A stretch of DNA of 64,000 bases from Gemmata massiliana. Lineage in GTDB: Bacteria > Planctomycetota > Planctomycetia > Gemmatales > Gemmataceae. The stretch is from contig HG799467.1 in the NCBI GenBank assembly GCA_000531095.1, positions 270,536-334,535 on the forward strand, written 5' to 3'. Of this stretch, positions 8,790 to 17,123 are shown piece after piece (the stretch's first letter is position 1; each line of letters opens with the position of its first letter). The translations under genes and the position numbers were made by a program. Below the pieces are notes generated by a model. It did no database searches. It was not told where the DNA came from and was given only the letters and a program-made list of their open reading frames with translations.

Positions 8790-9320
8790 TCACGGCCCGA
8801 CCGCGCTCCAGGCGAGGGACACCGCGGCGCCAACCACGAGCGCGATAACAAACGCGATCGCGTAGTTCAGGAACGCGACCAGTGCGGCGCGCCCGAAGCT
8901 GGTCGGCAGTGTAACCACGAGGAGCAGCGCCAGCGCCAGGTACGAAGCGGGCAGGCTGAAGCAAAGTAGGATGAGAGGACCGAGCCATTCGCTCCGCGCG
9001 CCCATGTCGTCGAACGCGAGTGCCATAAGCCCGCCCAGTATCCCGTAGCAACAGGCGTGAACGACTCCCCAAAGGAAGGTAATGAGCATCCCGGTCGCGA
9101 TACCCGGCTCGGGAATGGTGCGGTCGGCGTTCTTGCGCGCTCCCGGTCCGGGTTCGCCGGAGTCCCAGTCGTCCCACTGACCGAAGGTGTCCTCGTCGGT
9201 TCGCTTTGTTGGTTTGAGGATGCGGTTCGCGAGCGCCGTGGCCGCGCGCAGAATCGCCGAACCGATCAGCAGACCGAGGAACAACCCGAGCAGTACGCCC
9301 CCGCACCCGAATAAGAACAT
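8790..9320 (-). CDS. Small multi-span membrane protein (paralogue B)
   Basis: 176 residues. N-terminal hydrophobic segment (MFLFGCGGVLLGLFLGLLIG), an acidic/charged linker (about residues 38-70), and three to four C-terminal membrane segments ending LVVGAAVSLAW. Shares topology and the LPT(S/T)F-RA motif with the neighbour downstream. The pair may form a membrane complex or be a simple tandem duplication. Function not recognised. Confidence 0.65.
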   Translation of the reverse strand: MFLFGCGGVLLGLFLGLLIGSAILRAATALANRILKPTKRTDEDTFGQWDDWDSGEPGPGARKNADRTIPEPGIATGMLITFLWGVVHACCYGILGGLMALAFDDMGARSEWLGPLILLCFSLPASYLALALLLVVTLPTSFGRAALVAFLNYAIAFVIALVVGAAVSLAWSAVGP

Positions 9321-9397
9321 TTGCGGCCACCGCGTGACAGGATGGATGCCGCATCGTACCCCGTGCGTTGTGCGCGGGCTATCGGATTCGGGAGCGC

Positions 9398-9583
9398 CTA
9401 TTCTTCGCCAATCAAACCTTTGATGAACGCGACAGGACCGGCGGGTAGGTAGATGATCCGGTTGTTCATCGGCCCCGCGACGAACCAGGCGACCACGACC
9501 ACTATCGACTCATGGCACGCATTTGCGCCGCGCACTTTATTCTGGGCGTGGTTGATACAACACCCGTGAGACGAGGTACTCAA
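9398..9583 (-). CDS. Possible small membrane peptide
   Basis: A 61-codon frame whose second half (VVVVAWFVAGPMNNRIIYLP, then a short hydrophobic C-terminus) could be a single-span peptide. No good ribosome site was seen and the N-terminal half has no protein character; the real start might be an internal GTG. Listed because it fills the gap between the membrane gene and the transporter. Could equally be non-coding. Confidence 0.2.
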   Translation of the reverse strand: MSTSSHGCCINHAQNKVRGANACHESIVVVVAWFVAGPMNNRIIYLPAGPVAFIKGLIGEE

Positions 9584-9594
9584 CGGGGGATGCG

Positions 9595-10860
9595 ATGCTC
9601 GGTTCGGTGCCAGGACGGCTCGCCGCGATGATGTTCCTGCAATATTTCGGCGTCGCGGCGCTCACGGTGCCACTCACCCGGTACCTCCAGACCGCCGCGG
9701 ACGCGGGCGGGCTGGGGTTCAAACCCACACACGTCGGTTACATCTACATGACGTTCTGCATCGGTGCGATCGTGGCGCCGATGGTCGTGGGGCTGCTCGC
9801 CGATCGTTGGTTCGCGGTGGACCGGGTGATCGCGGCGGCGCACGCGCTGATGGCGGCGCTCATGGGCGGCGCGGCGGTCTGGTGCGACACCTACGACGGC
9901 GCCGCGGCGAACCCCGAGGACGTGGTTTGGCCCCTGTTCGTGCTCGTGCTCGGCTACGCGATCGGTACGCAAATCACACTCACACTCGCCGTCGTGATTA
10001 GCTTCCGCAACCTGCCCGACGGGAGCGGGTCGTTTTGGTACGTGCGCCTCGTCGGTACGGTCGGGTGGATCTTCGCGGGGATCGTGACGGGCTGGGTCAT
10101 GAACCCGGTTTCGCCGCAACCGCTGTACCTGTCTGCGGTCACGTCGGCTATTCTTGCGGCGTTCGCGCTGGCACTTCCGCACACGCCGCCCAAAGGTCAC
10201 GGGCGCCCGATCCGCGAGGTGATCGGGTTGCCCGCGCTCAAGATGTTCCGCGACCGGTCGTTCGTGGTGTTCGCGGGCATCTTGCTGCTGTGCAACATGA
10301 TGAACCAGTTCTACGGCCTGTTCGTGTCCCCGTACTTGAAGGATCTCGGGGTCGAAGTGGACCTCGGCGCTTACGGGCGGCTCGCGCCGGAAGTCATCAT
10401 GGCGCTCGCGCAGGTGTGCGAGGTCGGGTGCATGGCTGCGACGCCGTGGTTACTGCGCCGGTTTGCAATGAAGCACCTGATGCTGCTCGGGCTGGCCGGT
10501 TTGCTCCTGCGGAACACCCTTTTGTACGTCGCGAACGTGCCGTCGGTGGTGGCGGTCGCGTTGCCGATGCACGGGTGGGGGTATGCGTTTTACGGGCTGC
10601 TCGGGTCGTACTTCGTGGACCGCGAAGCCCCACCGCACCTGCGGGCCGGCGCGCAATCGCTAGTCACATTCCTGGGGAGCGGGCCGGCCGTATTGGTGGG
10701 GAACATCATGGCCGGCAATGTGGTGCAGGCGAACCGAGTCGAAAACGTCACGAACTGGTCGGCGGTGTGGATCGTGCCGCTGGTGGGGTACGCGGTCGCG
10801 CTGGTGGTGTTCGCGGCACTGTTCCGCGAACCACCTTCGGCGTCGGACGAAGAAGAGTAA
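9595..10860 (+). CDS. MFS transporter, nucleoside:H+ symporter (NupG) type
   Basis: 421 residues with about twelve hydrophobic segments. The N-terminal block QYFGVAALTVPLTRYLQ and the central S-F-R-N-L-P-x-G-S-x-x-F-W-Y-V-R-x-x-G-T-x-G-W-I block are characteristic of the NupG/XapB nucleoside symporter subfamily. It acts in the inner membrane to import nucleosides or a related compound. The acidic C-terminus (SASDEEE) is cytoplasmic. Single gene convergent with the GGDEF gene. Confidence 0.78.
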   Translation: MLGSVPGRLAAMMFLQYFGVAALTVPLTRYLQTAADAGGLGFKPTHVGYIYMTFCIGAIVAPMVVGLLADRWFAVDRVIAAAHALMAALMGGAAVWCDTYDGAAANPEDVVWPLFVLVLGYAIGTQITLTLAVVISFRNLPDGSGSFWYVRLVGTVGWIFAGIVTGWVMNPVSPQPLYLSAVTSAILAAFALALPHTPPKGHGRPIREVIGLPALKMFRDRSFVVFAGILLLCNMMNQFYGLFVSPYLKDLGVEVDLGAYGRLAPEVIMALAQVCEVGCMAATPWLLRRFAMKHLMLLGLAGLLLRNTLLYVANVPSVVAVALPMHGWGYAFYGLLGSYFVDREAPPHLRAGAQSLVTFLGSGPAVLVGNIMAGNVVQANRVENVTNWSAVWIVPLVGYAVALVVFAALFREPPSASDEEE

Positions 10861-10870
10861 CGACTTCGCG

Positions 10871-11962
10871 CTACGCCGCTGGAGGCGGGATGAGGCGGAT
10901 GATGGCGCGGTTCCGGCTGGCTTCTTTGGCTTCCTTCAGTGTCTGAGCGGCGATCTCGCGGAGCTGCTCGTAGCCCGCGGGCGTACCGTCTTCTGCGACC
11001 GCCACACCGATGCTGACCGTCATGCGGATCGTGTGGCCCAAATAAACAGTCTGCGCGGCTTCGACGCTCGTCCGCAGTCGCTCCGCGAGTGCTTCGGCCC
11101 CAACGACGTCCGTTCCCGGGGCGAGAACCATGAACTCTTCGCCACCCACGCGGCCTAATGTGTCGATCGTTCGGATCGACGATTGTAGAATCCCCGCGAG
11201 CCACACGAGCACCTGGTCGCCGGCGATCTGCGAATAGTCCTTGTTCACGCGGCCGAAGTGGTCCGCATCGATCCAGAGGACTGCGATTGGTCCCGGAAGC
11301 CGGGTGCGGCGCTGGAGTTCCTTGCGTGCGATGGCGTCGATGGCGCGGCGGTTGGCCAGCCCGGTCAGGGGATCGGTCGCGGCCATCCGCTCCAGAATCA
11401 GGTTCGCCTGCTGGAGTTGCCCCAAAGCGTGTTCGAGTTCCTGGGTGCGCGTCTGAACGCGCTGTTCCAGTTCAAGATTCAGTTTCCGCAGTTCGTCGAG
11501 CAGGTGTTCGTGGCTGCGTTCGAGCAGCAGGCTCCGGGAGATTGCCCGAAGTGTTTGGAGTAAGTCTTCTGATCGCCAGGGCTTAAGTACGAGGCGGTGG
11601 ACCTGGCTGTGGTTAATGGCGTCGACGGCGTCCTGCATCCGGGCCGTGCCAGTAATCAGCACTCGGGCGGTTCGCGGGGCGGTTCGGCGCACCCAATCGA
11701 GGAGCGAAAGCCCCGTTTCGTCGGGTAACTGTAGATCCGACAGGACGATATCAACGGACCGCTTCGAGAGCGTGACCCGCGCCTGCTCGGCGCTGCACGC
11801 GGTGATAACGTCAAAATCCCCCCCGAGTTGGCCCGTGAGAATGGCCAGGATCGCGGGGTCGTCATCGACAGCGAGGACCGAACACTTGTACCGGGTCACG
11901 TTCATGAACGGTCCCGCTCCCACTCCCACCGAAGCGGAAGCTCGCGGTAGCATGGTTTCCAT
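10871..11962 (-). CDS. Response regulator diguanylate cyclase (REC-coiled coil-GGDEF)
   Basis: 363 residues. An N-terminal receiver domain has the acidic pocket (AVDDDP) and phosphoacceptor Asp in VLSDLQLPDETG. A coiled-coil linker (about residues 155-205) follows, then a GGDEF domain with LTGLANRRA, D-A-D-H-F and the active-site motif GGEEF. RTID, five residues before GGEEF, fits the RxxD allosteric inhibition site. The protein should make cyclic di-GMP when phosphorylated. The start could also be the ATG at 11905 (MNVTRYKC). No adjacent histidine kinase, so its partner is elsewhere. Confidence 0.88.
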   Translation of the reverse strand: METMLPRASASVGVGAGPFMNVTRYKCSVLAVDDDPAILAILTGQLGGDFDVITACSAEQARVTLSKRSVDIVLSDLQLPDETGLSLLDWVRRTAPRTARVLITGTARMQDAVDAINHSQVHRLVLKPWRSEDLLQTLRAISRSLLLERSHEHLLDELRKLNLELEQRVQTRTQELEHALGQLQQANLILERMAATDPLTGLANRRAIDAIARKELQRRTRLPGPIAVLWIDADHFGRVNKDYSQIAGDQVLVWLAGILQSSIRTIDTLGRVGGEEFMVLAPGTDVVGAEALAERLRTSVEAAQTVYLGHTIRMTVSIGVAVAEDGTPAGYEQLREIAAQTLKEAKEASRNRAIIRLIPPPAA

Positions 11963-12513
11963 GAGGGAAATCTAGAACACAACCGGCCGTGTCGTCGCGC
12001 CACGATCACAACTTTGAGCGAGGAGGAAGAAGTAACCGGTCAGGTGGTCGGGGAAGTTTGCAAAATGGCGCAGGTGGTTGGCGTGTCACGTCTCGGAAGA
12101 TGAATGATAACCGAGCTTGAAAATCGAGTGAAGGTGGCCTCAAGAAAAAGTCGATTTTGTGTGTCTTGACGCTTGATCGGCGAAGAAATACCGCCTACAA
12201 TCGGGCTGACAAATGGGGGTGGACCCCGGAAAACCACGCGACACGAGCCGTATTGCCGCCGGCTCGAGTGAGCACTCTCGCGAAGCTACTCGTTCGACGG
12301 AATCGCTTTCGCCCGGCTGACTTATGACTCGCCGGATCGGGGGACGAAACTGTTGGTTCGCAGAGGTACTCAACTCGAGTCGGGGATTTTTTTTCCCCTC
12401 GCGAAAAATTTAATATGCGAGGCAACGCCACCGCTGTGTCCCGTTTGTAAGTCCGGTGCGAAAACCCGGTAACCATCCACGAACCTCATCTGACGTAACA
12501 GGAAACGGCCACC
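11963..12513. other. Intergenic region upstream of the sigma factor gene
   Basis: About 550 bases between two divergent genes without a convincing ORF. It includes an AT-rich patch near 12388-12420 (runs of T, then AAAAATTTAATATGCG) that could be a promoter for the sigma factor gene, but no clean -35/-10 pair was assigned. Nothing else seen. Confidence 0.4.
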
Positions 12514-13521
12514 ATGAAGACTGCTAGGCGTAAGCGATCCGGTCAATCTGCGAAGGTCGATGACACCTCTCTCACGACTTTCTCCTCGGACCTGCTGACG
12601 CCCGAAGAAGAACGTGAATTGCTCACGAGCTTCTGGGATTGCAAGAGCGAACTGGTGCGTGTGCTGCTCCGCCACTACCCGAACGAACTCCGTGCCGTGC
12701 GCCCGCCGCTCGAACCGTGGCCGATGGCCCAGTTCATCCGCGAACACTGCACGGATGCACGCTGCGACGTGATCGCCGTTCGGCGCCTCCGCGACCGTTA
12801 CGTTCACTACAAGCACCGGCTCGCGAGCGCCAACATCCGCCTCGCCGCCCACGTTGCTAAGCGCTTCCGCCACCACAGCTTGGCCTACTCCGACCTCCTC
12901 CAAGAAGCGGTTTGCGGCCTGATGCAGGCCATCGACCGCTTCGACGTGAGCCACGGCACCCGGCTCGCGACCTATGCGACGTGGTGGATTCGCCAGACGC
13001 TCCAGATCGCGGTCGCTCGTCAGTCGCACCTCGTGAGCCTCAGCCCGCACCACCTTCAGGAACTCGGTCTCCTCCAACAGGAGAGCGAAGCCCTTGCTCA
13101 CGGCGGCAAGCACCTGCCCAGCCCGCAAGAACTCGCCAGCCGCACCGGTAGCTCGCTCGAGCACCTCACGCACCTCCAGACCGCGACCCGCACCCCCGTC
13201 AGCCTCAACGCCGTCCTCGACGACGACAGCGATTTCAAGCTGACCGAGGCCATGCCGGACACGGGCACCCTGGTGATGCAGGAGAACAACGAGCGCCAAG
13301 AGGCCCTCGGGTTCCTGATGGAAAACCTCCGGCCCCGTGAGCGCAAGGTGCTGGACCTCCGCTTCGGGCTGACCGGCAACGGCACCCACAGCCTGCGCCA
13401 GATCGGTCATCTGCTCCGGATCTCGAAGGAGCGCGTGCGCCAGATCCAGAACCGGGCGCTGGAAAAGCTCAAGGCCAACGCCGAGCGCGTGGGCTGGGAG
13501 CCGACCCTGCTCCTGGAGTAA
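12514..13521 (+). CDS. RNA polymerase sigma factor, sigma-70 family (groups 1-2 type)
   Basis: 335 residues. Region 2 contains DLLQEAVCGLMQAIDRFD and the promoter-melting/-10 recognition block RLATYATWWIRQTLQ. Region 3 follows, and region 4 ends with the helix-turn-helix SLRQIGHLLRISKERVRQIQ. Region 1.1 is absent and the N-terminus is short, so this looks like an alternative RpoD-like factor rather than the principal one. Ribosome site AGGAAA ten bases before ATG. Followed by a strong intrinsic terminator, so monocistronic. Confidence 0.9.
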   Translation: MKTARRKRSGQSAKVDDTSLTTFSSDLLTPEEERELLTSFWDCKSELVRVLLRHYPNELRAVRPPLEPWPMAQFIREHCTDARCDVIAVRRLRDRYVHYKHRLASANIRLAAHVAKRFRHHSLAYSDLLQEAVCGLMQAIDRFDVSHGTRLATYATWWIRQTLQIAVARQSHLVSLSPHHLQELGLLQQESEALAHGGKHLPSPQELASRTGSSLEHLTHLQTATRTPVSLNAVLDDDSDFKLTEAMPDTGTLVMQENNERQEALGFLMENLRPRERKVLDLRFGLTGNGTHSLRQIGHLLRISKERVRQIQNRALEKLKANAERVGWEPTLLLE

Positions 13522-13546
13522 GTTCTGCGCTTGTGATACTCTGAAG

Positions 13547-13581
13547 GCCCGCCCCGTTCACGTGACGGGGCGGGCATTTTT
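13547..13581 (+). terminator. Rho-independent terminator of the sigma factor gene
   Basis: Perfect 11-bp GC-rich stem: GCCCGCCCCGT at 13547-13557 pairs with 13565-13575, loop TCACGTG, followed by ATTTTT. It lies 26 bases after the sigma factor stop codon. Confidence 0.92.
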
Positions 13582-13597
13582 CGTTTTCGGAGCAGTC

Positions 13598-14479
13598 GTG
13601 AACGATTCCTCGCCCTGTCAGGCCAACGAACCGTTCCGCGTGCGATCGATTGCACGCGACGAGATGCGGCTCTTTTTCGAGTGGGCCAACGGTGAGGGGT
13701 GGAACCCCGGGCGGTTCGACGGACCGTGCTTCCACGACGCCGACCCGGGCGGGATGCTCGTCGCTGAACTGCAGGGCGAACCGGTCGCGTCGATTTCGTG
13801 CGTGCGCTACCCCGACAACTTCGGGTTCGTCGGTCACTACATTGTGCGACCAGAGTTTCGGGGGCGCGGACTGGGACTGCGCTTGTGGACCGCGGGACTA
13901 GCTCGGCTCGCCGGGTGCAACGTCGGACTGGACGGCGTGCTCGATCAGGTCGCAAATTACGAACGGTCGGGCTTTCGTACTTCGCACCACCACGTTCGTT
14001 ACGGTGGGAGTGTTGGCGGGGCGCCGGTGGTGATTCCTCCCGCTCTCAAACAGGTTCCACTCGATGCTGTGCCGTTCGCGGACGTGCTCGCTTACGATCG
14101 CGAGTGCTTCCCCGTGGATCGGGCCGTGTTTCTCCGAGGTTGGGTCGCGCAACCGGAGTCCGTGGCTCTCGGAGTTTTGCGTGGTGGGGCACTGGCCGGT
14201 TTCGGGATCGCGCGGGCCGCCGTCAGCGGGCACAAGATCGGGCCATTGTTTGCGGACGATGTGCAGGTGGCCGAGGTTCTTCTGCTGGGATTGGCGAAGG
14301 AAGTCGGTGGACCGGTAGTGATCGACGTCCCCGACACTTCAGTGCAGGCTTACGCGGAGCCGCTGGTCCAAGGGCTTGGGATGACGGAAGTGTTTCGCTG
14401 CGCCCGAATGTACACACGCGGTCGCCCCGCAATGGCGGACCACAAAGTGTTCGGAAACACGTCACTCGAATTGGGCTGA
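13598..14479 (+). CDS. GNAT-family N-acetyltransferase
   Basis: About 293 residues from a GTG (13598) with GGAG five bases upstream; the longer frame would overlap the terminator. The N-terminal GNAT domain has the acetyl-CoA binding motif RPEFRGRGLGLRLW around residues 90-103 and the preceding FVGHYIV strand. The C-terminal half (from about residue 150) looks like a second acetyltransferase-like domain, as in YitI-type two-domain proteins. Acceptor unknown. Independent transcription unit after the terminator. Confidence 0.82.
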   Translation: MNDSSPCQANEPFRVRSIARDEMRLFFEWANGEGWNPGRFDGPCFHDADPGGMLVAELQGEPVASISCVRYPDNFGFVGHYIVRPEFRGRGLGLRLWTAGLARLAGCNVGLDGVLDQVANYERSGFRTSHHHVRYGGSVGGAPVVIPPALKQVPLDAVPFADVLAYDRECFPVDRAVFLRGWVAQPESVALGVLRGGALAGFGIARAAVSGHKIGPLFADDVQVAEVLLLGLAKEVGGPVVIDVPDTSVQAYAEPLVQGLGMTEVFRCARMYTRGRPAMADHKVFGNTSLELG

Positions 14480-14569
14480 ACTTCTGGTACCTGGGGCCAC
14501 GGGCACCTTGCCCGCTCTTCTAACGATGGAGTGCGGGCGGTGTGCCCGCGATCGCAGGACTGGCTGCCT

Positions 14570-15094
14570 CTACTGCGCAACCCGCCACTTCTCGGTGTCG
14601 AAGAAGATCGTCGCGACGCCATCTGTTGCGGCCAAACCACTTGCGGGGATATCCGCGTGTCGGCCGATCACGACGCTGATCGCGCGCGAGTAGCCGCCCT
14701 TCGGGGTGTCGCGGAACTTCGTCAGAAGTGCCTGATCCGCGCTTACCGCATTCGGATTCGAGAGGAACGCGAACGACACGGCCGCGAGTCGTTCGTCCGC
14801 AGCGCCGCGTTCGCCGAGTTTCCAGAACAGGAGATCGGGCGTCCGCGGACCCGCGTCCGGATCGCCCTGAATGAGTACGTGGCCGAGACCGCGTTGCACC
14901 GGGACCGCCTGATCCCAGAGCCTGCGGAACTCGTGGTAGAACTCCATCACGAACGACCGCTCACGGACCTTCCGCGCCGCGGGCGGCTCCTCGGCTTCGC
15001 TCGGCGAATACGCCAGCCCCTGCGCCGCGGCGAACCGCGGGTGCATCAGGTTCAGTGCTTCAGCGACGAGAGCGAGAAACGGGTCGGTTATCAA
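14570..15094 (-). CDS. Hypothetical protein, 174 aa
   Basis: The open frame extends to 15163, but a TTG at 15092-15094 has GGAGAG nicely placed before it and starts LITDPFLALVAEALN, so this start is preferred. Soluble; central block FVMEFYHEFRRLWDQ and a later TPDLLFWKLGE block, which superficially recalls nuclease-fold proteins (no claim made). Lies about 75 bases after another unknown gene on the same strand, probably an operon. Function not recognised. Confidence 0.6.
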   Translation of the reverse strand: MITDPFLALVAEALNLMHPRFAAAQGLAYSPSEAEEPPAARKVRERSFVMEFYHEFRRLWDQAVPVQRGLGHVLIQGDPDAGPRTPDLLFWKLGERGAADERLAAVSFAFLSNPNAVSADQALLTKFRDTPKGGYSRAISVVIGRHADIPASGLAATDGVATIFFDTEKWRVAQ

Positions 15095-15169
15095 GGTTCT
15101 CTCCAAAATCCCCGCTTGCTCTCCGGCTCGGCAGTGGAGCTTCTCGCGGGCAGAGGGAGGCAAACCGGC

Positions 15170-15733
15170 TCACGCGCCTGTGGGCTTGAACCCGATGGCA
15201 TCGCCGGAAACGCGCAGGTACCACGCTAAGCTGGAATCCTCGTCCTCGTAAACTGTTATCTCGCACGGGTCGGTCAGAGGGACGCCGGTGAACAGATCTG
15301 CGTGCGCGTCGAATACCACCCGCATTACGTTCCGCCCGATCGCCTCCACCGTGTCCCGCCAGCCTTCTTGGTACCCGTCCCGGATCGCGTGAAGGGTCAC
15401 GTCGTGACCGCCGTCATCGCGCACCCGCATATCCACCGATCCGGACAGGCTGTTGAGTAGTTCCCAACTCGGGATGGTCACGTGCTCTCCGTAGCTGGCT
15501 CGGTCGACCGTCTCGGAGTAGTCGGTTGGGTAGATGGCCCTGTTAAATTCGTAGGCCAGATTCGAGATGAGCCGAACGACCAAACGGGCGCCTTCCACCC
15601 AGAACCCGACCTCGATTGCGTTCACCGGTCGTTGAGCGAACCGCTGGGCGTAGCGGGTTGAGGCTTGGCGCACCAGGGCCGCAATGATCGGCTGCTCCTG
15701 GCGGAGGTCGTAGGTGTACACTTCGTCGGACAT
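15170..15733 (-). CDS. Hypothetical protein, 187 aa
   Basis: Starts MSDEVYTYDLRQEQPIIAAL. Soluble, mixed alpha/beta composition, with no signal peptide and no recognised motif. Probably cotranscribed with the following unknown gene (14570-15094) and perhaps with the mfnB-like gene 67 bases upstream on the same strand. Function not recognised. Confidence 0.65.
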   Translation of the reverse strand: MSDEVYTYDLRQEQPIIAALVRQASTRYAQRFAQRPVNAIEVGFWVEGARLVVRLISNLAYEFNRAIYPTDYSETVDRASYGEHVTIPSWELLNSLSGSVDMRVRDDGGHDVTLHAIRDGYQEGWRDTVEAIGRNVMRVVFDAHADLFTGVPLTDPCEITVYEDEDSSLAWYLRVSGDAIGFKPTGA

Positions 15734-15800
15734 CGATTCGCCCCGCGCCCGTTTGCGGAAAGCGGGAATCCGTCGCGCCGGGCCCCGTGAGGCGGGTCGG

Positions 15801-16514
15801 TCACGACACTTTCACCCCGGCGAGGACTTCTTTCCACTTCTTGACGCGGGTCGCGTCGATGACACCATCGCGCTTGCCCGCGGCGCACGCCGAAGACCGC
15901 ACCGCGAAGTAATCCGGCACAACGCCCTTGAGTTGCTTGATCTGCTCCGGGCGCAGCGAACCGCCGATGGACACGGTCGTGTAGACGCGCTTCAGTCCGT
16001 CCACCAAACCGGCGATCTCTTTCGCGGTCATGAAGTCGAGCAGCGTCTTGCCGTCCTTGCCCCACGTATCGAGCAGGAATGCCTTGAAGCGGAAGCGCTT
16101 GGCGAATTTGGCGACTTCCGCGGGCGGGACCGATTTCGCGCGCTCCCAGTCCGCGTAGGCGACTGCGACCATTTCCGTGCCAATGGGGAGTTCGCGCCGC
16201 GTATCGAGGAGGTCTTCGCCCCACCCCGGCGTCGGTGCGTACCCGGCGAGCCCCCACTTCACGTACTGGAGCGGCAGTTCGAGGTGCCAGTGGGCCTCGG
16301 TGATGGCATTGGACGACCACTCGCCGAGCGCGGCGCTCACGGAAACCTGCCCGTCGACTGCGTCGATGACGGCGGACACCACCTCGGCTTCGGCCGGGGC
16401 GAGCGCGCCCTTTGCGGGCTCTTTCACGTCAATCAGGTCGGCTCCGCCGGCCAGTGCTGCCGCAACTTCGTCCGCCGACCGCACGCTCACCAGTAGTCCG
16501 GGTGTCGCACTCAT
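15801..16514 (-). CDS. mfnB: (5-formylfuran-3-yl)methyl phosphate synthase-like protein (MfnB/DUF556)
   Basis: 237 residues, the normal family length. The N-terminus LLVSVRSADEVAAALAGGAD, then DVKEPAKGALAPA, matches the MfnB TIM-barrel signature, and the SIGGSL and FAVRSSAC blocks near the C-terminus fit the phosphate-binding end. MfnB makes the furan precursor of methanofuran from glyceraldehyde 3-phosphate. Gemmata and other planctomycetes are known to hold tetrahydromethanopterin-linked C1 genes, and this gene fits that pathway. A GGAAGGA ribosome site lies before the ATG. No other C1 gene is in the window. Confidence 0.85.
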   Translation of the reverse strand: MSATPGLLVSVRSADEVAAALAGGADLIDVKEPAKGALAPAEAEVVSAVIDAVDGQVSVSAALGEWSSNAITEAHWHLELPLQYVKWGLAGYAPTPGWGEDLLDTRRELPIGTEMVAVAYADWERAKSVPPAEVAKFAKRFRFKAFLLDTWGKDGKTLLDFMTAKEIAGLVDGLKRVYTTVSIGGSLRPEQIKQLKGVVPDYFAVRSSACAAGKRDGVIDATRVKKWKEVLAGVKVS

Positions 16515-17123
16515 GACAGGGTGATTCCTTCCGTGAAACCAAATTCGGACTTTGAAGTACGAAATTGGAAATATTTTCCCGCCTCATTTCGGGTTCGATA
16601 CTTCCAGTTTCGTGCGTCCGGCGTCTGCCGGTACCGGGTGATTCCTTCCACCGCGGGGCACAAAGTCCGTCCGGGTCGGACATGATAAGCGATTGTGCCT
16701 GCAAGTTGGAACCCGAACCCGAAAAGCCCGCCGAACTGGAATCCACGGGGCTTGTCGTGCGGGGCCAAAGTTTTCTTCCGCCCGGGAACGGCAATTCGCG
16801 CCCGTTCTTCGGATCGAGACTTGAGGGACGGGAGACGGGGGCAAAATCGGTCCGGAAATGGGGAGCGACCGAGTCTACATTTCGATTCATTTCATGCCGT
16901 ACATGAAGAGGATACGCTCAGGTTCTTGCACTAAAATCGCAAGATACCTCGCAAAAGTGGTGGGTGATTCAGATGTGGCGTGAACGAGTTTCGGCTCGTC
17001 CGAAGCACATTTTTGCCAAACCTCACACCCTGAACTACAAACTAGTAGCCCCCGACTACGCACCCGTTCGTGCCGAGAGTCGGTCGGTGGTTGTGGTTTG
17101 GCTATTCAAGGCGGCCCCTACTC
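16515..17123. other. Intergenic region between mfnB-like and kinase-tubulin genes
   Basis: About 600 bases with no convincing gene. Short frames here have atypical composition. A 13-base direct repeat GGGTGATTCCTTC occurs at the 5' end of the mfnB-like gene (near 16519) and again near 16637, so a second ribosome-site-like copy lies farther upstream. It probably holds the divergent promoters. Confidence 0.4.

Noticed and set aside
16565-16906. A 113-codon plus-strand ORF upstream of the kinase gene
   Set aside because: No ribosome site, atypical composition and no protein character; overlapping frames on the other strand are equally open.
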